DNA of 64,000 bases from Pararhodonellum marinum (GTDB lineage: Bacteria > Bacteroidota > Bacteroidia > Cytophagales > Cyclobacteriaceae). Positions 17,185 to 25,541 of this stretch are shown here, one piece after another. A model generated the notes under the pieces. It saw only the letters and a program-made list of their open reading frames with translations. It searched no databases and was not told the origin of the DNA. The stretch is taken from NCBI RefSeq assembly GCF_015354735.1, contig NZ_JACEFJ010000003.1, positions 186,001-250,000 on the forward strand, given 5' to 3'. The position numbers were made by a program, and so were the translations under genes. Position 1 is the stretch's first letter, and each line of letters begins with the position of its first letter.

Positions 17185-17679
17185 TTAATATCCTTAAAGT
17201 TTTATAAATATGATGAAGGTTACTAAAATAAGGTAACCCTCATCATATTTGAATCATTAAAAACACTGCTATTTTGATGGATAAGAAACCCATATGCTGC
17301 TGTTTCTTCTTTTCATTTTTTATCGTTCATTATTTTTTAAAACTGCCTATAATTCTACAATTTGTTAACCATATTTTTAAATCATTTCCTTAAAAGTAAA
17401 AAAGAAATTTTCTTAAAATTTCACAATTCTGAATATTTGATTTTTAATCAAAAAATGGACATCATTAGAAATGTGGTTTCTTTAAGCAGCTTATATTCCC
17501 AAAAATTTATCAAAATCAGCAGGGTCAATTAGCTTGTTAGGATCTAAAAAGATCCGTTTGGTTTTGGCTAAAATCCAAGTATTCATTGAATCTGATCCCT
17601 ATTCTTGTTACTGCCCTTTAACAACCCGATTCCCTGATATCCTGTTTTCTGTTTACCCGTTCTCAAATCTTCTTTACTT
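17185..17679. other. Intergenic region with terminator and heptad-periodic end
   Basis: After the hairpin at 17206-17250 this stretch has no supported gene. The right end (from about 17640) becomes 7-bp periodic and runs into the next gene's 3' end. A plus-strand frame at 17534-17797 is a shadow of low complexity. Confidence 0.55.
17206..17250 (+). terminator. Terminator hairpin after the Cys-rich lipoprotein gene
   Basis: Arms 17206-17223 and 17233-17250 pair over 18 bp with one mismatch around a 9-nt loop. It lies 22 bp after the stop codon. The stem begins with AAATATGATGA and ends with TCATCATATTT, so it supplies its own U-rich tail. Confidence 0.75.
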
Positions 17680-17703
17680 TCAACTTTTCACTTTGAACTT
17701 AAC
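17676..17703. repeat. Heptamer-periodic repeat (ACTTNNN x4) over a gene 3' end
   Basis: Consecutive 7-mers ACTTTCA, ACTTTTC, ACTTTGA, ACTTAAC. They encode the last residues and stop of the minus-strand membrane protein (VKFKVKS). A more degenerate T-rich heptad phase seems to extend left to about 17633. Confidence 0.55.
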
Positions 17704-18138
17704 CACCGTACCTAAAAAATACAAAACCCCAAAACCCAAACATATCAAAGAACTCACCACCATAAAGGTCATTTTTTCCTGCAGTTCATTTAGGTAAGGA
17801 TGATCCATAAACAGTACAAATGGAATTCCCAACAGGCCTCTAAGCAAAAATATACCCGATACAATGTTTAGAACAGGCTTCAGCAAAGGAAGTTTACCAA
17901 TCAGACCAGCACCGGAAAAAGCATACAACGACCATATTCCCAAAATTAAAGCAATGCCTAAGGTGGTTATGGCCGGCAGGGCCAAGCCTGCTTCAGCCTG
18001 CTGGGCCATGCCTTCTCCAGCACCAAAATACCTGTACCAATCAGGGCCCCCCAGTACGATCCCAATATGCATGACCGAAATAAAGGCTGTCAGAATTCCT
18101 GCCCAATAAAGGTATCTGTTAGGTTGGTTTTCAGTCAT
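17680..18138 (-). CDS. Small four-helix integral membrane protein of unknown function
   Basis: 152 residues with four predicted membrane helices: YWAGILTAFISVMHIGIVLG (~10-30), a second around LALPAITTLGIALILGIWSL (~51-70), a third around PVLNIVSGIFLLRGLLGIPF (~87-107) and a fourth around FMVVSSLICLGFGVLYFLGT (~124-144). The loop GGPDWYRYFGAGEGMAQQAEAG between helices 1 and 2 is characteristic of a conserved bacterial membrane family without known function. It begins 21 bp after the CocE-like hydrolase gene and is probably in its operon. The last residues are encoded by a heptamer-periodic repeat. Confidence 0.75.
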   Translation of the reverse strand: MTENQPNRYLYWAGILTAFISVMHIGIVLGGPDWYRYFGAGEGMAQQAEAGLALPAITTLGIALILGIWSLYAFSGAGLIGKLPLLKPVLNIVSGIFLLRGLLGIPFVLFMDHPYLNELQEKMTFMVVSSLICLGFGVLYFLGTVVKFKVKS

Positions 18139-18158
18139 GCCATGACGTTAAGGAATGG

Positions 18159-20039
18159 TTATTTTTTAACAACAGGCAAACTGACACTACTCGGATACTT
18201 TCTGGAATGATGGATGGAATTGGTTGCCACCACCCCTTCTGATTCGTCATAGTTGTTGCCGCCGGTATTCAGGTTTCTATCAAATCGGGGAAAATTGGAA
18301 GAGGATACTTCAATCCTGATTTTGTGGCCTTTTTCGAAGTAATTGGAGGTGGACATGGGCGTCATATTGACTTCATAGACTTTTCCCTTTTCCATCAATA
18401 CCTCATTCTCGTATCCTTCTCTGTACCTAACTCTTTGGATGGTTTCATCCAGGTTATAGGCAGTGCCATCCGGATACACATCAATGAGTTTGATGGTCAG
18501 GTCGGTGTCTTTGACATCCGAAGAAAGAAACAGCTTGGCCTCAATAAATCCACTTACTTCAACTCCTTCTGTCAATGCTTCGGATGTATAGACCAGGATA
18601 TCCTCCCTCAATTCCATTTCCTGCTGGTCAAATGCACCTCCCTGAATGGCATTGCCGGTACAGCAGACATTGCCACCATAGGAAGTCACCGGATCCATGG
18701 GATCGTACTGAAAAGTATCCGGATTGTCTTTGCCGGGTCTTGATGTGGACAGTTTGCCATCACCCAATCTGGAATTGGCATTGCCCTTACTGTTCAGAAA
18801 ATAGGTGTGCATCTCGGCATCCTTTGGTGGCCAGGTATCTGAATATTGCCACTTATTGGCTCCCATGGTAAAATAGGTGACCTTTGGCATTTCCTCTGTG
18901 ACCTTGTTGGCCTCACCCTTTAGCCAATAGTCAAACCAAGCATAAGTCATGTCATTGTAAGGCAACCTTGCATCCCCCATGCTTCTTTCACCCACGATGG
19001 TATTTTCAGTCGCTCGGGTATAGGCGCAGTGTAGGGTAGGTGCAATGACCAAAAACTGATTGTCTCTGATTTTGGGATCTTTGGCATTTTCTCTGATGTG
19101 GTTGTACATCGCCAAATTGGGACTGGAAGCCACATCATACCAAGACACAAACCAGAAGGAAGGTTTCTCAAATTCCATGTCATCATGGAAAAGTCCTCCT
19201 TCATACCATTCAGGTGAATTGGGTTTTCTAGTAATCATTTCTTCATAAATTCCCTGTGGGCCATCCACATTTCGGATGATATCCTGCAATGGTAAATGGG
19301 CCAAACCCTCTTTCCAGTCCACCCCTGGATATCTGGGAGCCATATCATAAAACTTCTGTAATCTCAGTAAATCTTCCTGTTCGATGCCTTCGGGAAGCTT
19401 TGGAGCCATGGGGTCATGCTGGGTACCATAAAGCCAAGCAGTAAAAAGCATCTGACCGGCACCACCCCGGTACCAGTTGCCCTGTTCATAATAATTCCCG
19501 ATTCTGCCTACTCCGGCACCATATCCCTGCGGAACCAAAGCCGCATGTGCCGGATGGTTGAGGGCTGCCACTGCCATTTGCCATTCAGCGGTGGATGAAC
19601 AACCTATGGTACCGATCTTTCCATTGCTCCAAGTCTGATCGGCCATCCAGGTAAAGGCATCATAACCGTCGGTCAAAGGCGTTCCGAGAATGCCCCATTC
19701 TCCTTCCGAAAAGAACCTTCCACGTTCATTTTGTACTACATAGGCATACCCTTTTTGGACAGCTTCCAAGGCACTTTGAAGGGTTCTGGTGACCAATTCT
19801 CCATCCCGGTAAGAATTGAAGTTGTAAGGGGTTCTTGAAAAAATGATCGGGACCGGTTGGTCAGTTTTTGGTCGGTAAATATCGGTGGCCAACCTGACCC
19901 CATCTCTCATGGGCATCATGACCTTTTGATCTACAATGGCTATTTCCTGAAGCTGTTCGAGGATATTCTTTTCCTGAGCCCAACCTTGGACAGAGAGGGT
20001 CAGTAACAGCAGGAGTGCAAGATTTTGAAATGATTTCAT
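18159..20039 (-). CDS. Secreted CocE/NonD-type alpha/beta hydrolase (X-Pro dipeptidyl-peptidase S15 family)
   Basis: About 626 residues from the ATG at 20037-20039, which gives a normal signal peptide ([20 protein letters not shown]); another ATG lies 12 nt upstream. The N-terminal alpha/beta domain begins [17 protein letters not shown]. It contains the oxyanion region IIFSRTPYN, the nucleophile elbow [11 protein letters not shown] (Ser148), a candidate catalytic Asp in the [10 protein letters not shown] segment and a candidate His in APTLHCAY. The C-terminal jelly-roll domain of S15 enzymes follows (~400-620; [40 protein letters not shown]). Relatives cleave acyl esters or amides, beta-lactams or Xaa-Pro dipeptides; the exact substrate is not predictable. 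A small membrane protein follows 21 bp downstream. Confidence 0.9.
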   Translation of the reverse strand: MKSFQNLALLLLLTLSVQGWAQEKNILEQLQEIAIVDQKVMMPMRDGVRLATDIYRPKTDQPVPIIFSRTPYNFNSYRDGELVTRTLQSALEAVQKGYAYVVQNERGRFFSEGEWGILGTPLTDGYDAFTWMADQTWSNGKIGTIGCSSTAEWQMAVAALNHPAHAALVPQGYGAGVGRIGNYYEQGNWYRGGAGQMLFTAWLYGTQHDPMAPKLPEGIEQEDLLRLQKFYDMAPRYPGVDWKEGLAHLPLQDIIRNVDGPQGIYEEMITRKPNSPEWYEGGLFHDDMEFEKPSFWFVSWYDVASSPNLAMYNHIRENAKDPKIRDNQFLVIAPTLHCAYTRATENTIVGERSMGDARLPYNDMTYAWFDYWLKGEANKVTEEMPKVTYFTMGANKWQYSDTWPPKDAEMHTYFLNSKGNANSRLGDGKLSTSRPGKDNPDTFQYDPMDPVTSYGGNVCCTGNAIQGGAFDQQEMELREDILVYTSEALTEGVEVSGFIEAKLFLSSDVKDTDLTIKLIDVYPDGTAYNLDETIQRVRYREGYENEVLMEKGKVYEVNMTPMSTSNYFEKGHKIRIEVSSSNFPRFDRNLNTGGNNYDESEGVVATNSIHHSRKYPSSVSLPVVKK

Positions 20040-20342
20040 GTAGGGTAGCATTTTATATTCCCTATTTTAGGTATTATTCTTTTAAAAAGCTTGGAATATT
20101 AATCCAATGAGGAAGAATTTTCTCTGATGATACATTTGGTGTACATGAAAGAAACCTTTTGACTTGGATAAATTGTGAAATACAAAGATTCCCGAGTGGA
20201 TTCAGGTTAAGACATCAAGGAGTGCCTGATCTTCAAACAATGGTTCTATCCCATGGAATTGTGATGAAAGCAAATGTATACATGAGGGAGAATTTCCTGC
20301 CGGCCGATTTTCGGCTCAGATACAAAGAGAGATTTAAATAAA
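20040..20342. other. Intergenic region, nothing recognised
   Basis: It lies between the start of the CocE-like gene and the end of a hypothetical gene on the same strand. A 60-codon plus-strand frame (20159-20341) has no support from start context or similarity. Confidence 0.5.
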
Positions 20343-20927
20343 TTATAGATTACCAATTAATTCCTGTGGCAATATTTTCTCTAAAATTGCTTTTTGGTTT
20401 TTCTCAACAACTAAAAATTTCCAATTTGTTATTCCATTATCAGAAATGCAATAAACATCTTTTTCAGATTGAATTTCAAAAAAACCAGTATCATCATTAT
20501 ATTTTACATTGGCGGCACCAAAAGTATTATCCAAAGATAATTTTATAATACTGACCATGTTTATTGTTTCATCTTCTGTCTGGCTTTGTTCACTTTTCAC
20601 TTTCATATCCATTTGATTGGAATAAGTCAAAAGAGCATAATACTTCTCTTGAATTTTTAGATGATCCTCGATTTTTAAAATTTCAGGGTTTTTAATTTTT
20701 ATTTCCAAAGAGGGATTATTGAAGCTTTGTTCCATGACAGAAATCATTTGAGCCTTAGGGACAATTTCAAATACCTCTGGAACTATGTATTCCACAGATT
20801 GCTCAAAATCAAAATTTACAATAGAATTGATATATGCCGTGAAGTCTGCTTCTATTTCTTTTTTGTAATCCTGCGCATTAACCAAAGAATAACAGGCTAC
20901 AAATACAATGGTCATCAGTTTTTTCAT
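20343..20927 (-). CDS. Secreted hypothetical protein
   Basis: 194 residues with a signal peptide (MKKLMTIVFVACYSLVNA) cleaved before QDYKKE. The mature part is a mixed alpha/beta domain: an N-terminal helical segment (IEADFTAYINSIVNFDFEQS), then strands (EKYYALLTYSNQMDMKVKS), and a C-terminal WKFLVVEKNQKAILEKILPQ. Polar, with no cysteines apart from one. Its length and a helix followed by a twisted sheet suggest a secreted cystatin- or NTF2-like fold, but no family was identified. It is monocistronic. Confidence 0.7.
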   Translation of the reverse strand: MKKLMTIVFVACYSLVNAQDYKKEIEADFTAYINSIVNFDFEQSVEYIVPEVFEIVPKAQMISVMEQSFNNPSLEIKIKNPEILKIEDHLKIQEKYYALLTYSNQMDMKVKSEQSQTEDETINMVSIIKLSLDNTFGAANVKYNDDTGFFEIQSEKDVYCISDNGITNWKFLVVEKNQKAILEKILPQELIGNL

Positions 20928-21115
20928 ACACTATTTTTTTTAAGTTTTGGGTTGATTAAAATTAAACAATCAGGTCTAATTTTTCTTAAGGTTGCAAAAT
21001 TTAATATTTTAAAAATTCCGCATTTTCTTTCCTATTTTGAAATGGGGAAGCACAAACAATTTTTTCTCTTGTAAAGTTGAATGACTTCGGTCTTGTTTAA
21101 CCACTTTAATGGACT

Positions 21116-21364
21116 TTGGTAACTGGCACAGCACCTCATGTTGGGGGACCAATATTACCTGCAGGAGCACCAACGGTGCTTATTGGAGGCTTGCCTGCCG
21201 CACGTGTAGGGGATATGGCCTTCTGTACCGGGCCACCTGACAGCATTGTCGTCGGGTCTGGCACGGTGTTCATTGGCGGTAGGCCAGCTGCAAGAATGGG
21301 AGACACCACCTCCCACGGAGGGGTAAATGTCGCTGTGGCAATGAACGTGTTGATAGGCGGTTGA
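21116..21364 (+). CDS. PAAR-domain protein lacking the usual N-terminus
   Basis: 82 residues rich in PAAR signature: VTGTAPHVGGPI, VLIGGLPAARVGDM, GPPDSIVVGSGTVFIGGRPA, ARMGDTTSHGG, NVLIGG. PAAR proteins form the sharp tip of contractile injection spikes (type VI secretion and related systems), where His and Cys residues bind zinc. Normal members are ~95-100 residues and begin with a PAAR-like strand carrying an extra His or Cys (MPxAARxxDxHxC). That strand is missing here: the frame is closed by a stop just upstream and only a TTG at 21116 is available. No other spike, sheath or effector gene is in the window. It may be a remnant or a displaced tip gene. Confidence 0.6.
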   Translation: MVTGTAPHVGGPILPAGAPTVLIGGLPAARVGDMAFCTGPPDSIVVGSGTVFIGGRPAARMGDTTSHGGVNVAVAMNVLIGG

Positions 21365-21572
21365 TTAATCAGTATTTTGCTGAATATTCATTCATTTTTT
21401 TAATTTAGCATGACAGAAAACCTTAATATATGGTGATTGAAATACAGTAGAAATAGTTGGAAATTTATTGCCCCAGTAAATCAGCAAGAGCGAACCTGAT
21501 TCGGGGTATAAATGAAAGTTAGTAGGAAGCGAAGAATCTTAGATTCATGCCAACTTCAGTCTTCTTTCTAAA

Positions 21573-21600
21573 CATCGGTCATCGGTCATCAGACATTCAA
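21573..21600. repeat. Heptamer repeat (CATCGGT-type, 4 units)
   Basis: Consecutive 7-mers CATCGGT, CATCGGT, CATCAGA, CATTCAA. They end 33 bp upstream of the DUF2214 ATG. They share period and CATC core with the longer array at 35359-35442. Confidence 0.55.
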
Positions 21601-21633
21601 CAAGTTCCTTTCAACACAACAAAAAAAAGCTCC

Positions 21634-22074
21634 ATGTCCCTCGAAATCCTCCTCCGTTATGTCCACTTTATCAGCATTTTTGCCATAGTGGGTTCGCTTG
21701 TAGCTGAGCATCTGCTGTTAAAGAAGACCTTGACCAGGTCTGAAATTGATCGATTGTCAAAAGTTGATGGGGTATATGGTTTGGCGGTTCTGGTACTTTT
21801 GGCAGCAGGCTTGACGCTTTGGCTTGGCGGCTATGGTAAGCCAACAGCTTTTTACAGCAGTAATCTGGTTTTCCACACCAAGTTGGCCTTGTTTGTAATC
21901 CTTGGGATTTTGTCCATTTATCCCACTGTTTATTTTATCAAAAATCGAAAAGGAGATCCCAATGAAAACCTTTCCGTCCCAAAATCGATCTTCTGGATGT
22001 TGAGATTTGAGTTACTGTTATTGCTAATTATCCCGTTTCTGGCAGGGTTGATGGCAAAGGGGATTGGGTTTTAG
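21634..22074 (+). CDS. DUF2214-family integral membrane protein
   Basis: 146 residues from the ATG at 21634 (MSLEILLRYVHFISIFAIVG). The longer frame from 21547 includes the heptamer repeat and is rejected. Four helices are evident: RYVHFISIFAIVGSLVAEHL, VYGLAVLVLLAAGLTLWLGG, FHTKLALFVILGILSIYPTV and FELLLLLIIPFLAGLMAKGI. The family has a conserved His in helix 1 and is related to CopD/YebZ-like membrane proteins; function unknown. The last 60 bp, including the stop, are repeated at 22888-22947 beyond a toxin-antitoxin pair. Confidence 0.8.
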   Translation: MSLEILLRYVHFISIFAIVGSLVAEHLLLKKTLTRSEIDRLSKVDGVYGLAVLVLLAAGLTLWLGGYGKPTAFYSSNLVFHTKLALFVILGILSIYPTVYFIKNRKGDPNENLSVPKSIFWMLRFELLLLLIIPFLAGLMAKGIGF

Positions 22075-22086
22075 GGGTGAATTTAT
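22027..22086 (+). repeat. Direct repeat, copy 1 (3' end of the DUF2214 gene)
   Basis: 60 bp starting ATTATCCCGTTTCTGGCAGG, matching 22888-22947 at 58 of 60 positions. It covers the last 15 codons, the stop and 12 following bases. A toxin-antitoxin pair lies between the two copies. Confidence 0.85.
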
Positions 22087-22115
22087 TAACCAACAATTTC
22101 CATGACTTTTCGTCA

Positions 22116-22484
22116 TTAAAAATATTTCAGAATCTGACCATCATTGGTAATTATTTCCAAAGATTTTGACTTCGCTTGGGCAATAATTAACCTGTCAAAT
22201 GGGTCTTGGTGATAGAAAGGCAGTCTCAAAAGTAACTCCAAATCATCAAAATCATATTCTAAAAGTTTAAAACCCTTTCTATCCAGATATTCTTTTAAGT
22301 CGTCTAAACTTCCATTTAATTTTAATCTACCAATACTGAGTTTTATAGCAATTTCCCATATGCTGGCGTTGCTCAAAAATATTTGATTTGCTTTATTTTC
22401 TATTTTGCTTTTAGTTTCATTGTTTATTCTTTTATCTCCAACAATATACCATAGAAGAATATGTGTATCAATTAGGTATTTCAT
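22116..22484 (-). CDS. PIN-domain toxin (VapC-like ribonuclease)
   Basis: 122 residues covering a full PIN domain. Conserved acidic residues are visible: D6 in MKYLIDTHILLWYI, E43-type in NASIWEIAIKLSIGRL, and D94/D98-type in FYHQDPFDRLIIAQA, then ITNDGQILKYF. These residues coordinate Mg2+ or Mn2+ for RNA cleavage. The HQDPFDRLI wording marks the subgroup common in Bacteroidota and Cyanobacteria. The start overlaps the preceding antitoxin gene by 4 nt (ATGA), as usual in vapBC-type operons. The pair is flanked by copies of the DUF2214 3' end. Confidence 0.9.
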   Translation of the reverse strand: MKYLIDTHILLWYIVGDKRINNETKSKIENKANQIFLSNASIWEIAIKLSIGRLKLNGSLDDLKEYLDRKGFKLLEYDFDDLELLLRLPFYHQDPFDRLIIAQAKSKSLEIITNDGQILKYF

Positions 22485-22696
22485 TTTTTGTATTCATTAA
22501 AAGCATCCAGAGGTTCATTGAAGTCATCAGAAATATATTCCACCAAATGCTTACCTGAACCAAATATTTTAGTATCAGATTTTCCCATTTTTAAGCTCAA
22601 TTTTTTCTTCATTTCAAGGATATTATTAAGAGCCTTTTGATCATTTAGGCCTGCTATCCAATCAATTAGTTCAACTTTTATGGTGTCAATGTTCAT
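22481..22696 (-). CDS. Antitoxin partner of the PIN toxin
   Basis: 71 residues, charged, with an N-terminal helical part (IKVELIDWIAGLNDQKALNN, ILEMKKKLSLK) and a C-terminal tail (YISDDFNEPLDAFNEYKK) of the kind that enters the PIN active-site groove. It resembles the small Bacteroidota antitoxins adjacent to HQDPFDR-type PIN toxins (DUF2281-like). The operon order antitoxin-toxin and the 4-nt overlap support the assignment. Such antitoxins usually repress their own operon. Confidence 0.75.
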   Translation of the reverse strand: MNIDTIKVELIDWIAGLNDQKALNNILEMKKKLSLKMGKSDTKIFGSGKHLVEYISDDFNEPLDAFNEYKK

Positions 22697-22835
22697 ATCT
22701 TCAAAATTTTAAGCTTTTTTTGATTTACAATTTAAATATACAACCATTGTCTTATTTTTCATTAAATGAATTTGTTTCTATATCTCCAAGCCGTTTTCTT
22801 TATTACTTAACCATGATCTATTTTATTACGTGCCA

Positions 22836-22935
22836 ATCTTTGTAATCAAAAACTGAAAAGAAGATTCCAATGGAGTTGTTGTTTCTGATTATCCCGTTTC
22901 TGGCAGGGTTGATGGCAAAGGGGATTGGGTCTTAG
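22836..22935 (+). pseudogene. Remnant of a second DUF2214-like gene 3' end
   Basis: Reading the plus strand, TAATCAAAAACTGAAAAGAAG, then ATTCCAATG, parallels TTATCAAAAATCGAAAAGGAG, then ATCCCAATG, of the intact gene at 21934-21964. A deletion of about 44 bp follows. Then GAG-TTG-TTG-TTT-CTG continues in frame (ELLFLIIPFLAG) into the near-identical repeat and the stop codon. The divergent upstream part against a 58/60 identical end suggests an old paralogue or recombination rather than a fresh duplication. Confidence 0.6.
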
Positions 22936-22947
22936 GGGTGATTTTAT
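22888..22947 (+). repeat. Direct repeat, copy 2
   Basis: Second copy of the 60-bp sequence at 22027-22086 (two substitutions). Its last 4 bp overlap the stop codon region of the convergent DHFR-like gene. Confidence 0.85.
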
Positions 22948-23489
22948 ATCGAATATTTCAAAACCACTCCGCCTGTCAATAATTGCTGGACCGATACGAG
23001 AGACAAATTTTTTGAACCAATACCATGTCTGAAAAGTGGCCTTCCGCTACCTAAAATAACCGGAGCTATGCCAATGCGGTATTCGTCAAAAAGATTGTTA
23101 TCAATGAAGGTTTCAGAAAGGTTGGCACTGCCAAAAACATATAAATCCTTACCGCCTTGTTCTTTAAGTTTCCTGATTTCGGCAGGGGCATTATCTTTGA
23201 TCAATGTGGTGTTGTGCCAATTTGCGGAATTTAGCGTTTTGGAAAATACAATTTTGGGAATGGCGTTCATTAAGTCAGCAATTTCTCCTTCCTCTTTGGT
23301 CCAGTGTGCTGCCATCCCTTCATAAGTCACCCGACCAAATATGAGGTAGTCCGCTGAATGAAGTTGTTCAATACTGAGTTTTTCAAGCTCCGGTCCCCAG
23401 ACAGTAAGGTGAAATGGTAAATCCCAACTGTGATTTCCCTCAAAGTATCCATCAAGGGAAATGATATTCCACATGATCAGCTTTCTCAT
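22944..23489 (-). CDS. Dihydrofolate reductase-like protein (RibD C-terminal family)
   Basis: 181 residues with the RibD-C/DHFR-like fold: MRKLIMWNIISLDGYFEG at the start, SADYLIFGRVTYEGMAAHW, a KIVFSKTL strand, GGKDLYVFGSANLSETFIDN (NADPH-binding Gly region) and YRIGIAPVILGSGRPLF. Members are NADPH-dependent reductases of unknown physiological substrate, distinct from classical folate DHFR. The gene stands alone; its stop overlaps the right-hand direct repeat. Confidence 0.88.
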   Translation of the reverse strand: MRKLIMWNIISLDGYFEGNHSWDLPFHLTVWGPELEKLSIEQLHSADYLIFGRVTYEGMAAHWTKEEGEIADLMNAIPKIVFSKTLNSANWHNTTLIKDNAPAEIRKLKEQGGKDLYVFGSANLSETFIDNNLFDEYRIGIAPVILGSGRPLFRHGIGSKNLSLVSVQQLLTGGVVLKYSI

Positions 23490-23706
23490 TTTTCAATTCT
23501 AAATTGAGAGAAAATATAAACAGGATTGGGGATTTTATCAAATAGTAGTTTTATTAATAATGCAAGGATGCCATTCTACCAAGAAAATGGAAGCACATAA
23601 TAATCCCCGAAAGAATGCTAGAATAGCCGTTTCATAGATCATCGGATTCCCGACCTGTCTCTAATCGAATTTTGAGTTTCTGGAAAGAAAGCATTTTACC
23701 ATATTG

Positions 23707-24275
23707 TTATTCTTCATCAGATAGCCTTTCAACAAACTTTTTCCCTAATGGCGAAAGCTCATAACCAACTGTATGACTGATCGTCAAGCCTAGATATTTA
23801 TTTTCAACCACTCTTTTTGAAATCCTGTTAAATTGGTAATTCCTATAGCATGTAAGTGGGGATTGTCTTTTATGGTGAGCAATATTTTCTGCGTCCAGTT
23901 CCCTTGTTTACTGTATTTGTCCAGTCGTATCAATTTTTCTTTGAGCGTTTCATACCTTTCGTCAGTCAACTTTTGATCTCTCAGCTCAATGCGGGGATCT
24001 TCCGAATGATAGCGGACTTCTATTCTGTAAATATTTCCTTTATCATCATCTCGTAATGATTTCAGCAACTGTTCTTTGTTTTCAAAACCTGCCCGGAGCA
24101 CATCCACTTCAGTTATCAAATCTTCTTCAATTGTGGCTATGCTAAAAATTTCAACTAAACCGATGGCTGTTTTCAGTAAAGTACCTTGATTGACAGATGC
24201 TTTATCCCATTTTCGAAAGGCCAATGAGATATCCCCAGATCGGATTCCTTGAAGATGAACTTGTTTGAATAGCAT
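23707..24275 (-). pseudogene. ASCH-domain-like protein, frameshifted near the C-terminus
   Basis: The open frame 24275-23790 encodes 161 residues with an ASCH/PUA-like start (MLFKQVHLQGIRSGDISLAF, RKWDKASVNQGTLLKTAIG, VEIFSIATI, LRAGFENKEQLLKSL), a fold expected to bind RNA or nucleotide. It ends early at GFQKEWLKINI. Adding one A to the A5 run at 23814-23818 (plus-strand T5) restores GFQKRVVENKYLGLTISHTV, then GYELSPLGKKFVERLSDEE ending at 23707. That wording matches the usual C-terminus of the family (…RKLKxLGLT…GYxLSPxG…). So the gene is broken by a single homopolymer indel, real or from sequencing. Confidence 0.75.
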
Positions 24276-24620
24276 AAACTTCTGTTACTTAAATCTTTAC
24301 TGACACAATTTAACCTTTTGAGAGTTTTTCCAATGCTTGGGAATTCGTAAAGCTTTTTTGCTGACCTATGTTACTTTCATGAGTCCCTTAAACTTGTTTT
24401 GATAGGACAGCAGCTCAACCCACATTTTGAAAGGTAAAAAAATTTGGCGTTTTTAATCTTTAATCTTAAATGCTTCGCCAATACCTAAAAAGATTCCATA
24501 TAAAGCGGTATTGCAAATCCCTAAGATAAAAAGGTGTAGATGCAATCTACACACAGAGGGGAAGTAAGGATAAACAATAAAAAATAACCAAATTATTCCG
24601 AAACAATTTTCCTTACCCCA
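24276..24620. other. Intergenic region with a palindromic hairpin
   Basis: Contains a perfect hairpin (24534-24552) and a doubled heptamer TTAATCT at 24453-24466. No coding sequence recognised. Confidence 0.5.
24534..24552. repeat. REP-like palindromic hairpin
   Basis: GTGTAGAT, GCA, ATCTACAC is a perfect 8-bp stem with a 3-nt loop. It has no T run on either side, so it is a poor terminator. Single short palindromes of this look occur as interspersed repeats in Bacteroidota, but only one copy is seen here. Confidence 0.35.
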
Positions 24621-25070
24621 TCAGTGGATCGCCTCATCGGTAATTTTCTCCAGAGCTTCTTTCATTTTGGAAAGCACCTCTCTTTGATTGTCTAGCTGGT
24701 AGGTCTGGATCAGACGGTTGGGATTTTCATAGCCTATGAAGGTGATACTGCCTTCCTTATATACCAAAATTTTCAAGGGCAGCTCTATGGCCACTTGAGG
24801 ATTTTCCTTCATGAGTTTCGTCCCCACCTCCGGATTGCCAAAGATCAATACATCTGTCGGATTGAGGTCCATATTTGCTTTGCCGGCTGCCTCAGCGTGA
24901 TCAATATGCTGAACAAGATTAAGGCCCATATCATTAATACCGAATTTAAGCTTTTTCAGTGTGGTTTCATGGTCGTTGTTACTTTGTTTCACTATTAAAT
25001 CCTGGGCAGTGGCCAGCATCGAAAAACTTGTAGTCAATAACAAAAAAAGGATTGATTGAAGTAGTTTCAT
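24621..25070 (-). CDS. Secreted DUF302 protein
   Basis: 149 residues from the ATG at 25068-25070 (MKLLQSILFLLLTTSFSMLA), a better signal-peptide start than the in-frame start 24 nt upstream. The mature part is a single DUF302 domain: TLKKLKFGINDMGLNLVQHI, DHAEAAGKANMDLNPTDVL, FGNPEVGTKLMKENPQVAIE, LPLKILVYKEG. DUF302 domains are small dimeric alpha/beta folds; their role is not established, though some occur with metal or redox stress genes. Monocistronic. Confidence 0.88.
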   Translation of the reverse strand: MKLLQSILFLLLTTSFSMLATAQDLIVKQSNNDHETTLKKLKFGINDMGLNLVQHIDHAEAAGKANMDLNPTDVLIFGNPEVGTKLMKENPQVAIELPLKILVYKEGSITFIGYENPNRLIQTYQLDNQREVLSKMKEALEKITDEAIH

Positions 25071-25094
25071 AATCTGCGAGTTTGTATGTAACAC

Positions 25095-25121
25095 AAAAAA
25101 ACCCAGCCTATGGCCAGGTTT
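25095..25121 (-). terminator. Rho-independent terminator of the small hydrophilic gene
   Basis: In the minus-strand RNA, AAACCUGGCC, loop AUA, GGCUGGGUUU pair over 10 bp with two G-U pairs, followed by a U run. It lies 15 bp after the stop of the gene at 25136-25372. Confidence 0.8.
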
Positions 25122-25135
25122 CCATTTTTATTACT

Positions 25136-25372
25136 TCATGTGCCACCGTATTTGGGCTTATGGATATTTGGTTTATCGGGATTTCTGTTGTGATTGGATT
25201 CTAAATGGGATGGCACCTCACCATCTTCATCCAGATGTTCCTTCATAACTTCATCCTCTTTTTTCAGTTCCTCTTTTGAAGAGCCCTTCTTTATACTTGC
25301 CTTATCTTTACCCGGATCAGAAGGGTTTGATTTTCCTTGTTGGGACGGTGTGTTCTTATCTTCTGACATCAT
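25136..25372 (-). CDS. Small, highly charged, probably disordered protein
   Basis: 78 residues (or 77 from the second Met), dominated by Lys, Glu, Asp, Ser, Pro and Asn, with no hydrophobic core (EDKNTPSQQGKSNPSDPGKD, KEELKKEDEVMKEHLDEDGE, NRNPDKPNIHKPKYGGT). A rho-independent terminator directly after the stop supports a real transcript. It resembles short stress-type hydrophilic proteins of Bacteroidota in composition only. Function unknown. Confidence 0.6.
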   Translation of the reverse strand: MMSEDKNTPSQQGKSNPSDPGKDKASIKKGSSKEELKKEDEVMKEHLDEDGEVPSHLESNHNRNPDKPNIHKPKYGGT

Positions 25373-25541
25373 ATTGGTTTTTTGTTAAAGATCATTTACA
25401 GTTTTTATCTGTTAAAATTATAAAAGTTGGATGATAAAGTATTTATAAAAAATTAAACTTTTTTTATACTTTTTCTATTTGTAATGGCTCGTTCCACCAT
25501 GGCAGAGGCTCAAGACCATGCAGGGAGTTCTGAAACAAAAT

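Noticed and set aside
17534-17797. Plus-strand 87-codon frame over a membrane-protein gene end
   Set aside because: Low complexity and overlapping the heptamer-periodic DNA and the real minus-strand gene.
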